Positions 45,751-54,841 of a DNA stretch of 64,000 nucleotides are shown in pieces. The position numbers were made by a program, and so were the translations under genes. The stretch's first letter is position 1; every line of letters starts with the position of its first letter. The notes beneath the pieces were generated by a model. It worked only from the letters and a program-made list of their open reading frames with translations. It made no database searches and was not told where the DNA came from. Origin of the DNA: Gemmatimonadota bacterium (GTDB lineage Bacteria > Gemmatimonadota > Gemmatimonadetes > Gemmatimonadales > Gemmatimonadaceae); NCBI GenBank assembly GCA_016712265.1, contig JADJRJ010000030.1, forward strand, positions 62,001-126,000, read 5' to 3'.

Positions 45751-46985
45751 TACGATGTGCTCCCGACCCGGACGACCAGGGTCGATTGAATGTTCAACGA
45801 ATCCAGGTCGTGCTTGAACGATGCCGCGTCGGCACCCGCCGCGAACGCCCCAACGTAAATGCGCCAGACCGCAGCCGAATCCCGCAACGCGTACGCCGGT
45901 AGTTGGCGACCATGATATCCGGCAACCTTGACGCGGGCCATGGCATTGTCGAGCGCAGAATCCACCAACAGGGCAAACGGGGTGTGAGTCACCCCACCGC
46001 CCGCCGAAGGTACCACTCCCCGCGTCCGCAATGCGGCGAGAAAGTTCTCCGCCGAGACGCTGTCTGAAAAGGCTCCCAGCACGACGTGATACCAGGTCGC
46101 GCTGTCGCCGGGCATTTTGACGGGAGCAAAGGTCGCCCCAGGGAGCGAGTCGCCCAGGGTGGTGACCAGCGCCTGGGCGTCGGATCGCGAATTGAGGAAC
46201 CGCAGCTCAGCGACCCACGCCGCGTCCGAGGTGACCCGTGGTGCCACATCGGGCAGCGAGGTCAGCGTTGGTGCGACGACCGAGTCGAACGCTGCTTGAA
46301 CGGGATCGCCGCCCAGGCCGATGCGCGAGCGCACCTGCGGCACGGCCAGCAGGAGTGCGAGGGCGGCGGCGGCAACGATTCCCCATCGCAAGAGTGGACC
46401 CTGCCGTGCCGGCACCTCGGGGGGTACCGACGCCAGTGACGTGGTCCGCAGGGTCGCCCCAGTGTGCACCTCGCCGAGGCACTTCACGCCGGCGGGAGCG
46501 GTGGTTTCACCCACGGTAAGCGCCCCGTCCAGTTGGGTCAGGAGGGACGCCAGATCGGGAACCCCCGCAGGCGCGCTAACGAGCAGGAGGGCCCCCGCCT
46601 TGTGCACCTGCTCGCTAAGGGAGAACCAGCGCCGACTGGAGAGGATGTCCGGCGCAAATGCCCCTTCGGCCCCCGGATACAGGTGATACAAGTTGGGCGA
46701 CTCGGTACTTGTCACCGCGGCGCGTCCCAGGGAGACGCCGTACCGCACCATGTCGCTGATCCCCGGCTGGTCGTCCGTGGTGGCGGTTTCCGCCTCCGGA
46801 AGGAGATGAGCCAGGAAGACCCGCCGGTGCAGGGCCTGCGCCCTCGCCACCCCGTTCGCAACGGCGCGAATTGCCACGGGATCGTCCCCGATGACCGCGA
46901 CAGCCGACACGCCGTCGATGAGCGACGCGACTCGCTGGCCGGCATTTTCCCAGGCGTTCTCAAAGAGTAGCTGCTCGGCGCTCAC
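45750..46985 (-). CDS. SPOR-domain membrane protein
   Basis: Protein of 411 residues. The N-terminal 160 residues are ATPase-like without clear P-loop (SAVAVIGDDPVAIRAVANGVARA). One transmembrane helix follows (WGIVAAAALALLLAVPQV, about 203), then two periplasmic SPOR-like repeats (WYHVVLGAFSDSVSAENFLAALR and WRIYVGAFAAGADAASFKHDL). SPOR domains bind denuded glycan at the division site. Its position upstream of smc suggests joint expression of division and segregation functions. GTGA overlap with the upstream gene. Confidence 0.8.
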   Translation of the reverse strand: MSAEQLLFENAWENAGQRVASLIDGVSAVAVIGDDPVAIRAVANGVARAQALHRRVFLAHLLPEAETATTDDQPGISDMVRYGVSLGRAAVTSTESPNLYHLYPGAEGAFAPDILSSRRWFSLSEQVHKAGALLLVSAPAGVPDLASLLTQLDGALTVGETTAPAGVKCLGEVHTGATLRTTSLASVPPEVPARQGPLLRWGIVAAAALALLLAVPQVRSRIGLGGDPVQAAFDSVVAPTLTSLPDVAPRVTSDAAWVAELRFLNSRSDAQALVTTLGDSLPGATFAPVKMPGDSATWYHVVLGAFSDSVSAENFLAALRTRGVVPSAGGGVTHTPFALLVDSALDNAMARVKVAGYHGRQLPAYALRDSAAVWRIYVGAFAAGADAASFKHDLDSLNIQSTLVVRVGSTS

Positions 46986-48478
46986 GTCCCACCTCCCGAC
47001 TCGTACACCCAGAACGTGTGTCCGGAGGCGCGGCCGGCCCGCTCTGCCTCATCACGCGAACCAAACGGGCCCATGATCACCCGGTACACGGTCGTCCCGT
47101 CGGCCGCGGTCGTCGAGACGCGAGGTCGCTCCCCGTTCACGGAGATTTGTTCCGCGAGACCCTGTGCGCGCTCGGCACTCAGCACCGCAGCGAAGGAGAG
47201 GACCCAACGACTTCGCCCGACCGGTGCTGGCGGGGGAGCTGGAGGTGGCTGGTCGCTGCCAGCAGCGGGTGGGCCCGGGGGCTCGGCGGGCGCAACTGGT
47301 GTCGCGACCGATTCACTGGCGGCAGGGGCGCGCCTGGGGGCGCTCTCCCCGCTTCGGAACGCGACGGGCTGGTCGAGACCACGCGCTCTGGGGCGGAAGC
47401 CATTCCAGCGTGCGAAGAACCAGATGTCGTTGGCGCCGTTACCGACCCTGCGCCGCTCCGCCGAGCCCTTTGGATCGATGAACACCACGTCGTTCGCCTG
47501 CCACGCGATGACCGACCCATCAACAGCGACCGTTGGCAGATCCGCACGCCATTTTGTGGGGATCGTCCCGACGACCGCTTCAGTCCCCACGTCGACCACC
47601 CACGCGCTGTCGCCTCGCACCGGTCGCACGAGCAGATAGCGACCGAGGGGATCCATGCGCAGTTCCGTGGCCAGGCCAGGAAGCCGCGTACTGCCGCTGA
47701 CCTTGCGCGCATAGCGGTCGAGGCGTTGCAGGCGCGCCGTGCTGGCGTCGGCGACAAAGATCCGGTCGCCGGAGGGGGTGGGCGCGAGCGCAAGCACCTC
47801 GTCACCGAGGATGAACTCCTCGGCTCCCTCGAAGTCTGCCGGCGGAACGCTCCACAGGGTGCCGCCGACGGCCAGGTACGCGCGATCTCCGACCGAGGTG
47901 ACCATGGCCCGCGAGATGGTGCCGACGGCCATCGAGTCGGAAACAGCGTCATCCGGGGGGCGCATGCGAAACAACATGTCGCCGCCGCCGCGCCTGGCCA
48001 CGACCACCACGTTGCCATCCGGCGCCGGAATCGCCCGGCGGATGGGATCGGACTGCGGCGACTGCCAGTCACCGCTTGGGGTCATGCGCACGAGGCTGCC
48101 GCTCGTAGTGGTCCCGTAGAGGGACCATCCATCGGCGGAGACTACCGATGCAAAGGAGGCCCGCGTCGGTCGGCGCACGGCGCCCAATCGCAGGTCGATC
48201 CACCCGGGATATCCGGCGGTGTCGCTGAAGGCGAGGAGTCCGTTCTCCTGGTCGAACGCAAGGACACGTTCGGTCGGCGGTGCGTTGTGCGAGGACCGCC
48301 AGATCGCGGAATCGAGGGTAGCAAAGCGATACGCTCGCACCAGCCCGCCGCCGCGGGGGATCCGCACGACGACCGGATCGGGGCCTGCCGGGATCCGTCC
48401 CTCACTCGACGGTTCGGGCTTCGGGTCGCCACACGCGGCGAGGAAGCACAGGGCAAGGAAGGAGGGGCGGGGGCGCAC
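46982..48478 (-). CDS. SPOR-domain lipoprotein with beta-propeller
   Basis: Protein of 498 residues with a lipobox (FLALCFLAAC). Residues 40-340 form repeated strand units with GDRAYLAVGGTLWSV and GDRIFVADASTARLQRLD, like a WD40/NHL propeller. A Pro-rich linker (380-420) leads to a C-terminal SPOR domain (WVLSFAAVLSAERAQGLAEQI, YRVIMGPFGSRDEAERAG). It likely binds peptidoglycan at the septum. It is coupled to the second SPOR gene by a 4-base overlap. Confidence 0.82.
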   Translation of the reverse strand: MRPRPSFLALCFLAACGDPKPEPSSEGRIPAGPDPVVVRIPRGGGLVRAYRFATLDSAIWRSSHNAPPTERVLAFDQENGLLAFSDTAGYPGWIDLRLGAVRRPTRASFASVVSADGWSLYGTTTSGSLVRMTPSGDWQSPQSDPIRRAIPAPDGNVVVVARRGGGDMLFRMRPPDDAVSDSMAVGTISRAMVTSVGDRAYLAVGGTLWSVPPADFEGAEEFILGDEVLALAPTPSGDRIFVADASTARLQRLDRYARKVSGSTRLPGLATELRMDPLGRYLLVRPVRGDSAWVVDVGTEAVVGTIPTKWRADLPTVAVDGSVIAWQANDVVFIDPKGSAERRRVGNGANDIWFFARWNGFRPRARGLDQPVAFRSGESAPRRAPAASESVATPVAPAEPPGPPAAGSDQPPPAPPPAPVGRSRWVLSFAAVLSAERAQGLAEQISVNGERPRVSTTAADGTTVYRVIMGPFGSRDEAERAGRASGHTFWVYESGGGT

Positions 48479-48562
48479 CGGGGGAAAATAACCCCCTCAG
48501 TGCGAAGCGGGGCCTCCAGCCGAATTCGCTGGCGGCCCCGCTGGTTCCGGTGTGTGATCGAC

Positions 48563-51334
48563 CTAGAAGGACTGGCCGAGCGTCCACATCCAGTAGCCCT
48601 TGCGTCCCGGCCGATCGAGCGGGATGGCGTAGTCCCAGCGGACGAGGGCAAAGCCGAACAGGTTGAGCCGGATCCCCGCGCCGTAGCTGCGCAGGACGTA
48701 GCGCTGTGTGTCCTCGTCGTAGCCCGCCGGCTTCTTGAGGGACACCGACTGACCACTCCGGAAGGCGACGCCAGCGTCGTAGAAGACGAGGCCGTCAACT
48801 GGTGGCAGGGAAATTGGGATCAGGCCCAGGTCAAAGCGGCGGACCAAGGGGAAACGGACTTCGGCGTTCGCGAACGCAACGCGCGATCCCAGCAACTCGG
48901 TGGCACTGCACGACGAGGTGTCGTTGACGAGTCCGCCGCAGAACTGCGAGGTGAATTGCTCGCGGTCGTAGCCACGGACGAAGTCCGGGCGCCCGATGTA
49001 CTTGGGGAACTCCAGCTCGTCGCGCCCGACGCCCACGTTGGCCTGGGTGCGCCAGGCGAAGGTGAGGAAGTTGAACAGGATCGGGACGTACTTGCGATAG
49101 TCGGCCGTGATCTCGGTCCACTGCAGCTGGCCGATGGATGGCTCGACCTGGAAGCGGAAGCGGCGTCCGCTGATTGGGGCGGTGTAGCCGAACAGTGAGT
49201 TGTCCGAGACGTAGGCGGCAAACGGCCCGAAGTAGGAGCGATTGCGCCCCGGTTGCACGGCCGTGGTGACGAAGTCCGAGGCGAAGCCGGTCCCGTAGTC
49301 GACGAGGCGCTCGATGGTTGCGACCGACGAGGCGAGGTTGGTCGCGTTGAGCCCGAACTCCCATCGGGTGAACCGGTTCTTCGGTCGCATCGCAATGGCA
49401 AAGCCCTGCCGGATGATGAAGCGGGCGATGTCGTAGCTCTGGACGGTGCGGGGCAGGCCGTTCCCGACCGGCTCTTCCCGATAGTCATTGAGGAAGAAGA
49501 TCGGGGTCTGGGCGAGCCCCGCGCTGTATTGCAGGCGCTTGGCGCGATTGGTGTACGCCCCGTAGAAGTAGGCTTCGCTGAGCCGTCCGTTGATCTGGCC
49601 GGCGACGGCGAGCTGGTTGTTCCCCAGCATGTCGCCGAGCACGATCGCGGTTCCACCAAACAACCCGCGGCCAAAGTTGTCCTGCGCGTACCCGACGCTG
49701 GGGCGCGAAATGTATTCCGGCTGCAGTCCCGGGCGATACCGGTAACTCCGGAAGCTGTTCGTGTCCGGGAGGGCGAAGGTGGCGCTGTCGAGCAGTTCGC
49801 TCACCGAGATGGGCGCATTGCCCGATCGCTCATTCGTCCCCGGCATGTCGGCCGACGGTCGCAGCCCCGTCGCGGAGCGGTAGATGGACACCGTCTCCTC
49901 TCGACGTGTGGTGTCTGCGGCGCGGGCGGCGGTCTCGATGGCACGACGCATGTCTTCGGCGGCCTGCGCCGCACTCACGGCCGGCGTGGGAGCCGCCGGC
50001 ACGGCGGGCGTTGCGGGGGCGGCGCTGGCGACCACGGTGTTCGGCGTCGCGCGATACGGGTCCTTCTTGAGCTTGCGCGGGTTGTTGATCGTCCAGACGG
50101 TGTAGTCGCCGTTTTCGTAGTAGGTAAAGGCGAGTTTGTCAGCGCCGCGTGCCCAAGTGATCGCGGGCGAGTACTCGGAAATTGACGAGATCGCGCCGAC
50201 CACATTGGTGAGCTGGTAGTGCTCCTTCTTCTCGAAGTCGTACAGGAAGATGTTCGACGTCCCGTTCCGATCCGAGAGGAAGGCCAGGGACTTGCCGTCC
50301 GGCGCCCACATCGGATTGAGGTTCAGGCCATCCTGGTTCGGGAGGACCTCCACGCGATTTGCCGTCAGGTCCAGGGTCCCGATCTTCCACTTCGCAAAAC
50401 GCAGGACGTCGAGGTCGGTGCCCTCGCCGCGATCCGTCGCGAACGCGATCGTCTTTCCGTCTGGAGACCACTGCGGCATCATCTCCGCGTGTTTGTCGTT
50501 CGTGAGCTGGCGCAGCGTGGCGTCGGCCACGTTCACGATGAACAGGTCGAACACCCCAGAGTTGTAGCCGCTGATCACGACTTGCTTCCCATCGGGCGAG
50601 AACGACGGGTTCATCACCACGTCGAGCGCGAACTTGTCAAAGGTGTGCGTGATCTTCCGGCGCTGCACGTCCATCAGGTACAAGACGTCGCGCCCGTTGC
50701 GCTGTGCCGTGAAGGCCAACGTCTTGCCGTCGGGCGAGAAGGCGCTCTGCGAATAGATCAGCCGCAACTCTTCGAAGTCGGGGTCGAGCGTCGACTTGAT
50801 CAGCCGCTTGATACGCTTGCCGGTTTCGCCATCGCCCAGCCACAGGTCGGGGAAGACCTCCCCACGCAGGAAGCTGCCCTGGGAGATGAAGGCGATGTAC
50901 TTGCCGTCCGGCGAATAGGCCGGGGCAATGAACAACTGTGAAAAGCCACCCGTCCGACGCTGGTTGAGCAGCGCATCGGAGAACTTCCGCGCGCGGTCCA
51001 GCTGGGCCACCTTGGGGAGGTGGCGGGTCTGCATCGCTTCCTTCCACTCGTCGCCGAGCTCCTCGAGCGAGAGGCCGAGTTCGCGACGGAAGGCGCGCTC
51101 CACCCCGACGTTGGGGGTCGCGTTGAGGATCTCGCCGATGACATCATCGCCCCAGCGCTCCCCGATCCACTCCCACAACGCCTCGCCAAACCGGTACGGG
51201 AAGAACCGGTCCGGATAATCCGTCATCAACTTGATCGTCGGCAGATTGCCGTTGAGCGCGGCATCCCGCATCCATGCGTGCGTCAGGACGTGGCCAGGTC
51301 CAAGCGACAGGTACTCGGCCATCCCTTCCATCAT
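48563..51334 (-). CDS. TolB-like propeller and outer-membrane barrel (3' part of a frameshifted gene)
   Basis: This 923-codon frame begins MMEGMAEYLSLG, which is the zinc-ligand Glu helix of the gluzincin protease whose first half lies in the next feature. Then come TolB/PD40 beta-propeller blades (about 125-425, with repeats such as YSPDGKYIAFISQG, FSPDGKTLAFTAQ and WSPDGKTIAFATD). An Ala/Pro-rich linker follows. The C-terminal 350 residues form a BamA/D15-like outer-membrane barrel, including VRGYDREQF and the terminal aromatic residue (LGQSF). The gene is probably one of about 1090 codons broken by a missing base at 51340-51345. Function unknown; envelope location is secure. Confidence 0.87.
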   Translation of the reverse strand: MMEGMAEYLSLGPGHVLTHAWMRDAALNGNLPTIKLMTDYPDRFFPYRFGEALWEWIGERWGDDVIGEILNATPNVGVERAFRRELGLSLEELGDEWKEAMQTRHLPKVAQLDRARKFSDALLNQRRTGGFSQLFIAPAYSPDGKYIAFISQGSFLRGEVFPDLWLGDGETGKRIKRLIKSTLDPDFEELRLIYSQSAFSPDGKTLAFTAQRNGRDVLYLMDVQRRKITHTFDKFALDVVMNPSFSPDGKQVVISGYNSGVFDLFIVNVADATLRQLTNDKHAEMMPQWSPDGKTIAFATDRGEGTDLDVLRFAKWKIGTLDLTANRVEVLPNQDGLNLNPMWAPDGKSLAFLSDRNGTSNIFLYDFEKKEHYQLTNVVGAISSISEYSPAITWARGADKLAFTYYENGDYTVWTINNPRKLKKDPYRATPNTVVASAAPATPAVPAAPTPAVSAAQAAEDMRRAIETAARAADTTRREETVSIYRSATGLRPSADMPGTNERSGNAPISVSELLDSATFALPDTNSFRSYRYRPGLQPEYISRPSVGYAQDNFGRGLFGGTAIVLGDMLGNNQLAVAGQINGRLSEAYFYGAYTNRAKRLQYSAGLAQTPIFFLNDYREEPVGNGLPRTVQSYDIARFIIRQGFAIAMRPKNRFTRWEFGLNATNLASSVATIERLVDYGTGFASDFVTTAVQPGRNRSYFGPFAAYVSDNSLFGYTAPISGRRFRFQVEPSIGQLQWTEITADYRKYVPILFNFLTFAWRTQANVGVGRDELEFPKYIGRPDFVRGYDREQFTSQFCGGLVNDTSSCSATELLGSRVAFANAEVRFPLVRRFDLGLIPISLPPVDGLVFYDAGVAFRSGQSVSLKKPAGYDEDTQRYVLRSYGAGIRLNLFGFALVRWDYAIPLDRPGRKGYWMWTLGQSF

Positions 51335-51831
51335 CCAGAGGGGGGCTGCACCTGGGCCAGGGTCTGCAATCCGCCACCGGCGCGGCCGCGGGCGAAGATG
51401 TCGTACTGAAAGGAGTGCACCAACTCGTGCGCCAACACGTGCTCAAACGACTGGAAGTCGCCGGTAAACGGCAACAGGACGCGATGGCGCAGGGCTTCGG
51501 TCACGCCGCCCGTGCCTTCGCCCAGGTCCCCCGTGACGTTGTTCTGCCCGAAGTCCGTTCGCGAGCGGAACAGGACCAGTGGCTTCTTCTCGCGGAACTG
51601 GTGGTTCAGGAGCCGCGAGAGCCTCGCATACGACCGCTCGGCCATCCGGGCGGCATCGTTGATGATGTCCGCCGTCTCCGGGTAGTAGTGGATCAGGAAG
51701 TGTTCGGTCTCCAGGACCTGCCACTTGAACTCGTCGAACTGCACCTGGTTCTGCCCGAAGTACTGTTGGGCGGCGGCTGGCGCGGCCCCGGCAAGCAGGG
51801 CGAGCACGAGCAGGCGGCGAATCCTGGTCAT
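51331..51831 (-). CDS. Gluzincin protease domain (5' part of the frameshifted gene)
   Basis: Protein of 166 codons: a signal peptide (LLVLALLAGAAPAAAQ), then a peptidase-MA-like domain with FLIHYYPETADI and the zinc motif HVLAHELVHSFQYDIF (HELVH at 135-139). The reading frame ends QVQPPSG just after a run of six G on the plus strand. Adding one base gives QVQPPLWMMEGMAEYLS, restoring the third zinc ligand and joining it to the next part. The ATG overlaps the rsfS stop (ATGA). Confidence 0.82.
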   Translation of the reverse strand: MTRIRRLLVLALLAGAAPAAAQQYFGQNQVQFDEFKWQVLETEHFLIHYYPETADIINDAARMAERSYARLSRLLNHQFREKKPLVLFRSRTDFGQNNVTGDLGEGTGGVTEALRHRVLLPFTGDFQSFEHVLAHELVHSFQYDIFARGRAGGGLQTLAQVQPPSG

Positions 51832-52250
51832 ACGGTGGCTCCTTGTGCGGCAACGGGGATCACCCGGGCATCACTCCACAGGCGTTCCAACTGGTAAAAG
51901 CTGCGCATCGACGGGTGGAACACATGCAGGACCACGTCCACGAAATCCACGAGCGCCCAGCGCCCCTGGGTGGTCCCTTCCATGTGGGTCGGGCCCTCTC
52001 CTGCCGCCTTGAGCGTCTCGACCACCCGGTCCGCGGTGCTCCGCACATGGGTGTCCGACGTGCCGCTCGCGATCACGAAGTAGTCCGTCATGTCGGTCAC
52101 ACCATCCAGGTCGAGGATGAGGACGTCCTGAGCCTTGTTGTCCAGGCAGAGGTCCGCGATGCGGCGGGCCAGCTGCTCGGACGACGCGCGAGTAGAAGTG
52201 CGAGTCCCTGCCAACGGTGAACCTCGTACGTGAGCCGTGAGTGCTGCCAA
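51828..52250 (-). CDS. rsfS: Ribosomal silencing factor RsfS
   Basis: RsfS/Iojap protein of 140 residues that binds uL14 and blocks subunit joining under starvation. Core motifs: DVLILDLDGVTDMTDYFVIASG, STADRVVETLK, and ALVDFVDVVLHVFHPSMRSFYQLERLW. About 25 N-terminal residues before SEQLARRIADL are an extra disordered tail; an internal start is possible. The downstream neighbour overlaps by 4 bases. Confidence 0.93.
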   Translation of the reverse strand: MAALTAHVRGSPLAGTRTSTRASSEQLARRIADLCLDNKAQDVLILDLDGVTDMTDYFVIASGTSDTHVRSTADRVVETLKAAGEGPTHMEGTTQGRWALVDFVDVVLHVFHPSMRSFYQLERLWSDARVIPVAAQGATV

Positions 52251-52406
52251 CTGCCCCAGCTAACCGGTGGCTTCCACTCCAGCGACACGCCACGGCCGCG
52301 TCTACCCTAGTCGGTGGGCAGGGCGTTCCCGTGGATGTACGCCCGGGACGCGGCCGCGGTTCGCCCCCATGCTGCGGGCGCAACAGGAGCCGTACGGATG
52401 CGCCAC

Positions 52407-52436
52407 GGGCGCACGAGGGTGGTACCCCGTGCGCCC
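52407..52436 (-). terminator. Hairpin after rplI, possible terminator
   Basis: GGGCGCACG (52407-52415) and CGTGCGCCC (52428-52436) form a perfect nine-base stem with an inner GGG/CCC pairing. It lies 32 bases after the rplI stop on the minus strand. No T tract follows, so it is only a possible terminator. Confidence 0.4.
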
Positions 52437-52451
52437 GCGATGTGCTCAGTA

Positions 52452-52465
52452 GCCGGGAACCCGGC
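52452..52465 (-). terminator. Short hairpin directly after the rplI stop
   Basis: GCCGGG-AA-CCCGGC, a perfect six-base stem three bases beyond the rplI TAA. Together with the larger hairpin it makes the 217-base gap between rsfS and rplI look like the 3' end of the ribosomal protein operon. Confidence 0.4.
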
Positions 52466-52467
52466 GT

Positions 52468-52911
52468 TTATCCCTTGATGACCCAGACCTTGATCTCGGG
52501 CTTCACGTCCGCGTGCAGGCGGATCGGGACCCGGTAGACCCCAAGGGCCTTGATCGGCTCATGGAGGTCAATCTGGCGCTTCTCGACGGAGAAGCCCTGA
52601 GCCTCCAGCTGATGCGCGATGTCCGAGGCGGTTACCGAGCCAAACAGCTTGCCTTCTTCGCCGACGCGCGCGGAGAAGGTGAGGGAGACGGCCTCAAACT
52701 TGGCCGCCAGCCCTTCCGCGGCCTGGCGACGCTCTGCCTCGGCCGCCTCCAGTCGTGCCTTCTCCTGGGCGATGCGGCGCTTGTTGCCTTCCGTGGCTTC
52801 CACCGCGATGCCGCGGGGGAGCAGGAAGTTGCGCCCGAATCCGGCCGAGACCTTTACCAGGTCGCCGGGGTGGCCGAGGCTGTCCACGGCCTGTCGCAGA
52901 ATCACTTCCAT
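52468..52911 (-). CDS. rplI: Ribosomal protein bL9
   Basis: Large-subunit protein of 147 residues. The N-terminal globular domain (VILRQAVDSLGHPGDLVKV, GFGRNFLLPRGIAVEAT) is joined by the long helix to the C-terminal domain (GKLFGSVTASDIAHQL). It is the last gene of the rpsF-rpsR-DUF2232-rplI cluster. Confidence 0.97.
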   Translation of the reverse strand: MEVILRQAVDSLGHPGDLVKVSAGFGRNFLLPRGIAVEATEGNKRRIAQEKARLEAAEAERRQAAEGLAAKFEAVSLTFSARVGEEGKLFGSVTASDIAHQLEAQGFSVEKRQIDLHEPIKALGVYRVPIRLHADVKPEIKVWVIKG

Positions 52912-52929
52912 GGTCGTTGACTCCAGTCG

Positions 52930-53985
52930 TTAGGTGGCCGGCCGCAACCGGCCACGCCAGTCAATCCACGTGTCGGCGAGGCCAAGGCCAACGGAGAAGA
53001 CTCCGACGACCGGGCCGGCGAGGCACGCGGCAAGTATCAGCAATACCGGGGCAGGGCGCCCCGGCGCAAGGAACCACGCTATCACGCCAAGTCCGCGCAG
53101 CGCATAGAGCGCCCCGAAGAACACGGCGACATTGAGCCCGATCGCGCGCAGCTCGGCCAGGCCGGGGAGCACGAGCAGGGTGACGCCCAGCACCACACCC
53201 CAGATCAACTGGTCGTTGAATCGAAAGCGACAGAGCAACCCGAGGGGCGGGCCGATGCGCGTCCGGCTGGAGCGATGGTACAGCGTCCATCCGAGGGCCA
53301 GCAGGGCCAGTGACTCGAGCGCCAGGAGGGCCGGAAACAACTCAATCGCCCCCGCGGTGATGCTCGGCAGCTGTTTCTCCCCTTGATCGACCATCGCCGC
53401 CGCGGCAGGAAACCGCTGGGCGAACTCCTGGACCTCGGGGAGCGACGAGCGCGCCGCGTGTTCTGCCTGGACGACATCCAGACGGCGACCCATCTCGGCC
53501 GAGATGACCCGGCCCGCGTCGGCAACCGACCCCTGACCCGCGAGGAGGGTGAACAGCATCAGGGCGAACGCGAGCCCCGTTGCCGCCAGCGCGCGTGGGA
53601 AGAACGACGCCCGCGAGTTGGCGACGCATACCAGCCCGAACGCCGCCGCCAACACCGTCACCCAGCCGCGAGCGAGCGACGAAAACGCACCGCTCCCGCC
53701 CGCAGGCTCTGCGCCGAACAACATCCAGATCGAGAGGACACCCCACGCCACGAACAGCCATGGCTTGGCGCCGTGAACCCACGAAGCGAGTGCGGCCGCC
53801 GTCATCACCGGGACCAGGAAGAGAATGGTCTGCTCGATGGGTGACAACAATCGCAGCTGTGCGACGATAGGGACGGAGAGCGCCAGCACAACGCCGAACA
53901 GCAGCCGCCACCAGCTCGTCGGCCGAACGGCGACGAGATCTGGTGGGGCAGCGGTTGACGAGGGCGTGGCGCTCATGGCGATCAC
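52930..53985 (-). CDS. DUF2232 (YybS-like) membrane protein
   Basis: Polytopic membrane protein of 351 residues with about eight helices; the C-terminal half (LLCRFRFNDQLIWGVVLG, GLAELRAIGLNVAVFFGALYALRGLGVIAWFL) matches DUF2232. Genes of this family are commonly between rpsR and rplI, as here. Function unknown. GTG 53985 overlaps the rpsR stop (GTGA); an ATG at 53976 is also possible. Confidence 0.87.
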   Translation of the reverse strand: MIAMSATPSSTAAPPDLVAVRPTSWWRLLFGVVLALSVPIVAQLRLLSPIEQTILFLVPVMTAAALASWVHGAKPWLFVAWGVLSIWMLFGAEPAGGSGAFSSLARGWVTVLAAAFGLVCVANSRASFFPRALAATGLAFALMLFTLLAGQGSVADAGRVISAEMGRRLDVVQAEHAARSSLPEVQEFAQRFPAAAAMVDQGEKQLPSITAGAIELFPALLALESLALLALGWTLYHRSSRTRIGPPLGLLCRFRFNDQLIWGVVLGVTLLVLPGLAELRAIGLNVAVFFGALYALRGLGVIAWFLAPGRPAPVLLILAACLAGPVVGVFSVGLGLADTWIDWRGRLRPAT

Positions 53986-54209
53986 GCAGCGCCCTGGTGG
54001 CCCTTCATGTACGGCACGAGCGCGAGGTACCGCGCACGCTTGATGGCGACGGCGAGCTGGCGCTGGTGACGCGCACAGACGCCGCTGAGGCGGCTCGGAA
54101 GGATCTTGCCGTGGTCCGTGATGTAACGACCGAGGGTGCGGTCGTCCTTGAAGTCCACATAGTGGACGCGGCCCTCACAGAAGGGGCAGGCTTTTCTGGC
54201 TCGGCGCAT
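53982..54209 (-). CDS. rpsR: Ribosomal protein bS18
   Basis: Small-subunit protein of 75 residues: CPFCEGRVHYVDFKDDRTL, ITDHGKILPSRLSGVCARHQ and the RYLALVPYM end. The Cys residues of CPFC, with the later CARH, make it the zinc-binding form. Three bases separate it from rpsF. Confidence 0.97.
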   Translation of the reverse strand: MRRARKACPFCEGRVHYVDFKDDRTLGRYITDHGKILPSRLSGVCARHQRQLAVAIKRARYLALVPYMKGHQGAA

Positions 54210-54212
54210 GGG

Positions 54213-54575
54213 TTATTCCTCGTCCTCGTCTTCTTCTTCCCGACGGCGAGCTGCGGCGAGCTCTTCCTCGGTCATGGGTGGGGCTCCGAGTTCGTGCTCG
54301 TGGAGCGTGATCAGGTACCGCACGACGCCCTCGTCCAGCTTGAGGCCGCGCTCGAATTCGGGAAGGACTCCCGCTTCGCAGGTGAATCGCGCCAGGACGT
54401 AGTAGCCGGTCTCACGACGACCGATCTTGTACGCGAGTTGGCGGCGACCCCAGTGGTCGACCTTGATTTCTTCGGTGGTGTGGAGCAGCGCGTGATGTCG
54501 CGCGATGCGCTCCTGGATGGCGGCATCTTCGAGGCTGGAGTCGAAGATGTAGACCGCCTCGTATAAACGAGACAC
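54213..54575 (-). CDS. rpsF: Ribosomal protein bS6
   Basis: Small-subunit protein that pairs with bS18. About 120 residues: LYEAVYIFDSSL, HWGRRQLAYKIGRRETGYYVLARF, LDEGVVRYLITLHE, with an acidic tail (REEEDEDEE). GTG 54575 is chosen because GGGAGG lies ten bases before it; a TTG at 54584 is also in frame but too close to that site. Confidence 0.95.
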   Translation of the reverse strand: MSRLYEAVYIFDSSLEDAAIQERIARHHALLHTTEEIKVDHWGRRQLAYKIGRRETGYYVLARFTCEAGVLPEFERGLKLDEGVVRYLITLHEHELGAPPMTEEELAAARRREEEDEDEE

Positions 54576-54841
54576 GGTTGGCAAACCTCCCTTTGGTCAA
54601 TGAATCCGCCCCCCGCCGGTTGCCGTGGGCGAGGGGAGGGTGAGTTGTGGAGGGAGAAAGCTATCGGGGGCCGGGCGGGCAGGGAATGGGGGCAGGGGCG
54701 GTCCGCGAGCGCATAGGGGCCAACGGCGGGGCTGGCCAGGGGCGCATCACAGTGGCGCACCAGCTGGCGGGCGGAGCTCCCGACTCTCCGTTCGGCCCTC
54801 GGGCCTATTACCCTCTCCGCACCTCCACCAACGCCCCCAAC

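Noticed and set aside
43081..45789. A 902-codon open frame antisense to smc
   Set aside because: It follows the GC-rich third-position shadow of smc. Its product is repetitive Gly/Arg/Val-rich sequence without any domain, while smc on the other strand is complete.
47018..49198. A 726-codon plus-strand frame across the SPOR lipoprotein and barrel genes
   Set aside because: It spans two genes and their gap on the other strand and has no recognisable domain. High GC removes stop codons from antisense frames.
54585..54841. An S6-S18 type ribosomal leader upstream of rpsF
   Set aside because: The gap is long enough, but I could not build the conserved stem with the CCG bulge with confidence by eye. 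It remains a plain divergent promoter region.
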